Shown in pieces: positions 5,239 through 8,556 of a DNA stretch of 8,556 bases; position 1 is the stretch's first letter, and every line of letters begins with the position of its first letter. Source of the DNA: Candidatus Cloacimonadota bacterium. GTDB taxonomy: Bacteria; Cloacimonadota; Cloacimonadia; Cloacimonadales; Cloacimonadaceae. A model generated the notes under the pieces. The model saw only the letters and a list, made by a program, of their open reading frames with translations. It made no database searches and was not told where the DNA came from. The DNA is taken from assembly GCA_023230245.1 (NCBI GenBank), contig JALNXT010000043.1, positions 1 through 8,556 of the forward strand, given 5' to 3'. The translations under genes and the position numbers were made by a program.

Positions 5239-6501
5239 GTGAACAAGTATATAGAGATATTGGCACCTTACATCAAGAAGATACTGTATTCTTATCAGCT
5301 TAAGTTTTTAGCGGATGACAGCCGGTGGCGGATAGTGAATAAGAGCCGACAGATAGGATTCAGCCTAAGCCTGGCCTTGGATGCGATTTCCGGGGCATTG
5401 GTGCGGGAGCGGAATCAGCTAATAGTATCTGCATCCAAGAAGAATGCTGAAGTCGTGATGAATTATGTGCGGTGGCATTTGGAAGGGATGAACATGCTGG
5501 CAGCAGTGGATAAAGAAGGATTTATCGAACTTGCCAACGGTAAACACCTGATGGTATGCAGCACAAACTGGAGGACAGCCAGGGGATTTAACGGAGATGT
5601 TTACCTGGATGAATTTGCGTTCACGATCCGCGATAAGGAAATCTGGCAGGCGATTGTGCCCAGCATAACAGCCGTGAGTGGGCGGGTAACGGTGGTGAGT
5701 ACTCCGAAGAGCCGGATAGATAAGTTTTGGCAGATATATGACGGGAAAAGCAGCAAGTGGAGCAAGCACTGCATTACCATCCATGATGCGATTAGAGACG
5801 GTTTCCCGGTGGATATTGACGAGCTGAGAGAGCTGTTTGATCCGGAGGAATTTGCCCAGGCATACGAATGTATTCCCCTGGATACGGCGGAGAGCTATAT
5901 CCCCTATACGCTGATTGAGCCGTGCATCTATGATCCGCTAAGCGAGGCATTTGAAGCGTTGGTGCTATCCATGCCTGAGAGTAAGGGTAAGCGAAGCTAC
6001 GTGTATGGCGTGGATATCGGACGAACAAAAGACGAGACCGCGGTGGCAGAGACTTTCAGGCATGATATGGTTACCTGGTGCGCGGGAATCCAGAGCTGGC
6101 AGAAGATGCCGTTCCGGACGCAGAAAGAGAGGCTTTTGGGCTTAGCCGGTAACCCTTGTACGGAGCTATTGGTGATAGACAAAGGCGGGATTGGGATGAA
6201 TCTGCACGAAGACCTTGCTTTCGCCTTCCCCTCCAAAATAAGGGGGGTAAGCTTTGCACCCGCAGTGAAGGAACGCATGGCTAAGAAGCTGAAGATAGCC
6301 TTTGAGGAGAAGAAGATACGGATACCCAACGATCCCAGCTTGATAAGCCATATTTTGAGTATCCGCCGGAGTGCGAATAAGACCAGTACCTTTAGCTATA
6401 ATACTGAGGACAGTGAGCATCACGGGGATAAGTTTTGGGCATTGGCATTGGCTTATGACTGGACATGCGGGAATAAGATAATAGACTTTAGGTTTATGTG
6501 A
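5239..6501 (+). CDS. Terminase large subunit
   Basis: This is the ATP-driven DNA packaging motor with a C-terminal nuclease; 420 residues is a usual length. A Walker A-like loop lies at residues 35-42 (KSRQIGFS), of the Arg-Gln form seen in Mu gp28-like terminases. A Walker B follows at 120-125 (DVYLDE), with Glu125 the probable catalytic residue, and a coupling motif VVSTPKS at 152-158. In the RNase H-like nuclease, Asp259 lies in YGVDIGRTKDET, Asp314 in LLVIDKGGIG, and Asp397 in HGDKFWALALAY, giving the three expected acidic positions. The GTG start has GAGG at 5231-5234. No small terminase subunit is recognisable in the window. It follows the portal across a repeat spacer, in reverse of the usual terminase-portal order. 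Its stop overlaps the next micro-ORF (TGATG). Confidence 0.92.
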   Translation: MNKYIEILAPYIKKILYSYQLKFLADDSRWRIVNKSRQIGFSLSLALDAISGALVRERNQLIVSASKKNAEVVMNYVRWHLEGMNMLAAVDKEGFIELANGKHLMVCSTNWRTARGFNGDVYLDEFAFTIRDKEIWQAIVPSITAVSGRVTVVSTPKSRIDKFWQIYDGKSSKWSKHCITIHDAIRDGFPVDIDELRELFDPEEFAQAYECIPLDTAESYIPYTLIEPCIYDPLSEAFEALVLSMPESKGKRSYVYGVDIGRTKDETAVAETFRHDMVTWCAGIQSWQKMPFRTQKERLLGLAGNPCTELLVIDKGGIGMNLHEDLAFAFPSKIRGVSFAPAVKERMAKKLKIAFEEKKIRIPNDPSLISHILSIRRSANKTSTFSYNTEDSEHHGDKFWALALAYDWTCGNKIIDFRFM

Positions 6502-6614
6502 TGAGGGGTGGTGAGGTGATGAAGAGGTTTTTTTGCAGGAACGGCGTCCTGCGTTACGGGGAGGGCGGTACGGCGACCGCCAGTACGAAGGGGATTAGAT
6601 GTACCCGATATTGA
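6501..6614 (+). other. Bridging micro-ORF 5 (37 codons)
   Basis: ATG at 6501 shares its A with the terminase stop TGA (6499-6501). The frame remains open through both hairpins and ends TGA at 6612-6614, 16 bases inside the gene at 6599. It has the same relation to its neighbours as the micro-ORFs in spacers 1 and 4. The shared hairpin GGCGGT-ACGGCG-ACCGCC is read in the same frame as in micro-ORF 4, but the other hairpins are not. Confidence 0.3.
6535..6581 (+). repeat. ACGGCG-loop hairpins, units D and E
   Basis: Unit D is GCAGGA (6535-6540), loop ACGGCG, TCCTGC (6547-6552). Unit E is GGCGGT (6564-6569), loop ACGGCG, ACCGCC (6576-6581). Both stems are perfect. They are 11 bases apart, and unit E ends 6 bases before the ribosome site AAGGGGA at 6588-6594. 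Confidence 0.8.
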
Positions 6615-7150
6615 GTTATGGTGCGCCACGGTTTAGCCTGGGCGATGTTTCAGTAGTCTTCAGTGCTAAGAATCCGGCGGGGATAGTGGATTTTGAGCCG
6701 GTGGAAGAGTGGGCTGAGACGCTTTCCGGATATTTGATCAACAGGTTTAAAGGTTGGCGGGCAGTGGCATATATAAAGCTATATAACATAAAAGATGCCG
6801 ATTTGGAGAAGCACCTCAGCTTGATGAATATGATAAACAGCAGTAAGCGAAGCGGAGTACCAATACTGTTGCAACCGCGTTATGCCACTGGGATAAACCT
6901 GGATTTGTGGGTGCTGCTGGATGGGAACTTTGGCTATAAAGAAATCACCAACCTGAATGCGGGGCAAACGGTGGAACTAAAGTTCAAAGCCAAGCAATTG
7001 ATGCAAGATTTACCTTTGGTAGCTAACCGTCCGGGATATTTGAGACTGGCAGAAGACGCATATCTGCTGCTGAAAGATGGCAGCAGGCTGATAGTGCGAC
7101 AGACGGGGTATGAGGAAATAGACCCCGGTAAGAACGTTAATTTTGGATAA
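6599..7150 (+). CDS. Unrecognised phage structural protein, probably tail or baseplate
   Basis: The protein has 183 residues. ATG at 6599 is supported by AAGGGGA at 6588-6594. It lacks a signal peptide and membrane segments. It starts with a short beta region (MYPILSYGAPRFSLGDVSVVFSA). At 33-64 it has a Trp-rich segment, FEPVEEW then RFKGWRAVAYIKLYNI, followed by a helix (67-82). It then has LLQPRYATGINLDLWVLLDG (90-109) and a beta-rich end. The segment with a charged Lys-Gly-Trp-Arg strand and a later Pro-rich strand is reminiscent of small tail proteins near the tail tip, but no family can be named with confidence. It lies between terminase and a fibre-like gene, 10 bases before the latter, so a tail or baseplate role is the natural inference. 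Confidence 0.5.
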   Translation: MYPILSYGAPRFSLGDVSVVFSAKNPAGIVDFEPVEEWAETLSGYLINRFKGWRAVAYIKLYNIKDADLEKHLSLMNMINSSKRSGVPILLQPRYATGINLDLWVLLDGNFGYKEITNLNAGQTVELKFKAKQLMQDLPLVANRPGYLRLAEDAYLLLKDGSRLIVRQTGYEEIDPGKNVNFG

Positions 7151-7160
7151 GGAGAGATAG

Positions 7161-8216
7161 ATGGATGACAGTTTATTACAAGCTTTGGAGACGAATCTGA
7201 CACCGAGTTTGGCAGATTTGATGCTGATTGTGGACGTCAGCGAGAGCTATGCCCCCAAGAATATCAGCTTTGAGAAGGTGCGAGATTTTGTGCTGGAGAA
7301 TAATCCCAGCTTCAGTACTGCTAGTGGAAATCTAACGCTTACCCGTGATATGTATGCCGCCGGTATGCGTATCAGGGACGTTGGCAGTGGGTATCTGGAT
7401 AATGATGCAGTTAACTATGCGCAGGTGAAAGAAGGGATACAGAGCCTTATCGCAGTTACACCGGGAACACCTGCGATAGCAGACAGGGGCGGGTTTTTGT
7501 ATAGCATGGTAACCACTATAAACAATCCTTGGGGAGGTTTTTACCTTTTCTATTGGTGTGTGGACACGGTTGCCAATACTGTTATCAGCTTAGTGAACGG
7601 AACCCCAGTGGCAAGTAGCGGAGCTACGATCTTTGCAGAAGGCAGCATCGCTAACATCGCTAATATCCACAAAGAAAGCGGTTGGATCGGTAAATACATG
7701 CATATGGCTGTGAGGTACCGTAATCTAAAGAGCATAAGCGACTTGGGCGGGACGGGGCATCATGCAGTGAATTTGCCGGCGTATGGCGATTTGATAAATA
7801 AAGATGCTCCCCCCAAAGCAGAGAATCTAAGCATAAGTACGGCAGATAACCGGCTGTATATTAATGCTGATTTGCCCAGTGATGCCTTTTCTGGGCAAAC
7901 ATATGGCTTGGAGCTGTTATTTAATGATGATAGTGATACTGAGATTATAGGGAATGAAATAGGGCTGATTCGCCAAAGTAGCAGTAAATGCACATATACG
8001 TATGATATTCCGATATCGATGGCAAAATATAGCTATGCTCATGCAAGAATAGTAAGCTTATCGTTACTGGGGGAGGAGAGCTGTTCGGAGACAATACACA
8101 TAAGCGTGACTATCGACGGGGCGGCAATAAGTGACAATCTAATAAGCTATTTAGCAGCACGGGTTGCAGAGAAAGTGGTAACCCAAAACGATGAACCTTT
8201 AAAATATAAATTATAG
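7161..8216 (+). CDS. Tail fibre-like protein with a possible fibronectin III-like domain
   Basis: The protein has 351 residues, with AAGGAG at 7149-7154 overlapping the upstream stop. Residues 17-46 (LADLMLIVDVSESYAPKNIS onward) match the pattern common at the start of phage fibre and appendage proteins: a D-L-hydrophobic core, then a K-x-I/V-S/T strand and a helix. Residues 51-90 look like fibre shaft (SGNLTLTRDMYAAGMRIRDV), ending in DNDAVNYAQVK, the D-x-D-A-V-N joint typical of tail fibres. The middle (100-215) is Gly/Asn/Trp-rich and may be the receptor-facing part. Residues 216-318 alternate strands, start with a Pro-Pro and end with GEESCSETIHISV, as in FN3-like domains. A helix follows (322-342). 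Binding to the host surface is inferred; the receptor is unknown. Confidence 0.6.
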   Translation: MDDSLLQALETNLTPSLADLMLIVDVSESYAPKNISFEKVRDFVLENNPSFSTASGNLTLTRDMYAAGMRIRDVGSGYLDNDAVNYAQVKEGIQSLIAVTPGTPAIADRGGFLYSMVTTINNPWGGFYLFYWCVDTVANTVISLVNGTPVASSGATIFAEGSIANIANIHKESGWIGKYMHMAVRYRNLKSISDLGGTGHHAVNLPAYGDLINKDAPPKAENLSISTADNRLYINADLPSDAFSGQTYGLELLFNDDSDTEIIGNEIGLIRQSSSKCTYTYDIPISMAKYSYAHARIVSLSLLGEESCSETIHISVTIDGAAISDNLISYLAARVAEKVVTQNDEPLKYKL

Positions 8217-8225
8217 GATAAAACC

Positions 8226-8556
8226 ATGAAAATTAAGACAGATATTACCACACTTAGCAAACTGTATCCGATATTTGAGAAAGCGGGAATTGAGGGTGTT
8301 TTGACAGGAGATTTGGATAAGATCAGTGAGCTGAAGTATAGTGATCTTTGTGGAAAGCTGCTGATGACAGGCAAACTGGCGGAGGCATGTGAGCTGATCA
8401 CAGGGAGTGAAACTTGCGACGCCCAAGAGGAAGATAACAAACCCACGCCATGGGGAGAAGCAAGCAGGGAAGAGGCTTTGGGAGTGATTATCCCTTTTTT
8501 GATAGATATTACCGTGGGACCCTTAAAATTAAGGGAAGCGGAGAATCTGGGGATAT
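8226..8556 (+). CDS. N-terminal part of an unrecognised protein, possibly a tail assembly chaperone
   Basis: ATG at 8226 has AGGA at 8215-8218, which overlaps the upstream stop TAG. The reading frame is open to the window edge, giving 110 complete residues without a stop. The visible part is largely helical and acidic. It has a first helical region (about 7-23), a leucine/lysine-rich one (29-58), an acidic linker (59-70) and PTPWGEASREEALGVIIPFL (73-92). Small acidic helical proteins before the tape measure gene are often tail assembly chaperones, and this position after tail genes would allow that, but nothing diagnostic is visible. Minus-strand frames also open here, but codon pattern and the ribosome site favour this one. 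Confidence 0.6.
   Translation, partial: MKIKTDITTLSKLYPIFEKAGIEGVLTGDLDKISELKYSDLCGKLLMTGKLAEACELITGSETCDAQEEDNKPTPWGEASREEALGVIIPFLIDITVGPLKLREAENLGI

Larger units (their letters stand above)
5087..5242 (+). other. Bridging micro-ORF 4 (51 codons) between portal and terminase
   Basis: ATG at 5087 shares its A with the portal stop TGA (5085-5087). The frame stays open through the 8-bp repeats and both hairpins and ends TGA at 5240-5242, overlapping the terminase GTG as GTGA (5239-5242). The peptide is rich in Gly, Cys and Thr because the repeats dictate it. The exact fit at both ends fits a role in passing ribosomes from portal to terminase better than a conserved protein. Confidence 0.35.

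Overview
The window is the structural (morphogenesis) block of a tailed phage or prophage. Every protein gene is on the + strand, with tight spacing and several stop/start contacts. It contains no integrase, replication, lysin or host housekeeping gene, so free phage, prophage and domesticated particle cannot be told apart. Host clues are indirect: heavy use of AGC for serine and ATA for isoleucine, and GC-rich hairpin repeats between genes. This would suit a Gram-negative anaerobe, possibly of the Candidatus Cloacimonadota type, but that is a weak guess from style and not from a marker gene.

Layout. 1-166: C-terminal tail of a coiled-coil protein, probably scaffold or prohead protease. 179-1111: major capsid protein. 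1112-1477 and 1574-1969: two small neck/connector-type proteins. 2111-2548 and 2561-2809: two small membrane proteins, one secreted or membrane with a signal peptide, one with a TM segment plus coiled coil. 2820-3272: tail-tube-like protein, followed by a strong intrinsic terminator (3288-3316). 3423-4070: a second protein with the same tube-like signature and an added C-terminal region. 4080-5087: portal. 5239-6501: large terminase. 6599-7150: unrecognised protein, probably tail or baseplate. 7161-8216: fibre-like protein. 8226-end: start of a further gene, cut by the window edge. The capsid and connectors precede the portal and terminase, the reverse of the usual HK97-like order (terminase, portal, protease, capsid, connectors, tail).

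The most unusual structure is between the genes. Five spacers (1478-1573, 1970-2110, 3273-3422, 5088-5238, 6502-6598) carry compact hairpins. In three of them the unit is a 6-nt stem, a 6-nt loop ACGGCG (once ACTGCG) and the complementary 6-nt stem. The stems change in a compensated way while the loop stays constant. Two spacers also open with 8-bp GTGCTGG-type tandem repeats, and spacer 1 carries a hairpin repeat lying between two copies of an 11-bp direct repeat. Each spacer also holds a micro-ORF, or in one case a chain of two, that overlaps the downstream start codon. In four of the five it also overlaps the upstream stop codon. The spacers therefore look like inserted RNA-structure cassettes that keep translation continuous from gene to gene. 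Whether they tune expression, protect mRNA or are selfish repeats cannot be decided from sequence alone.
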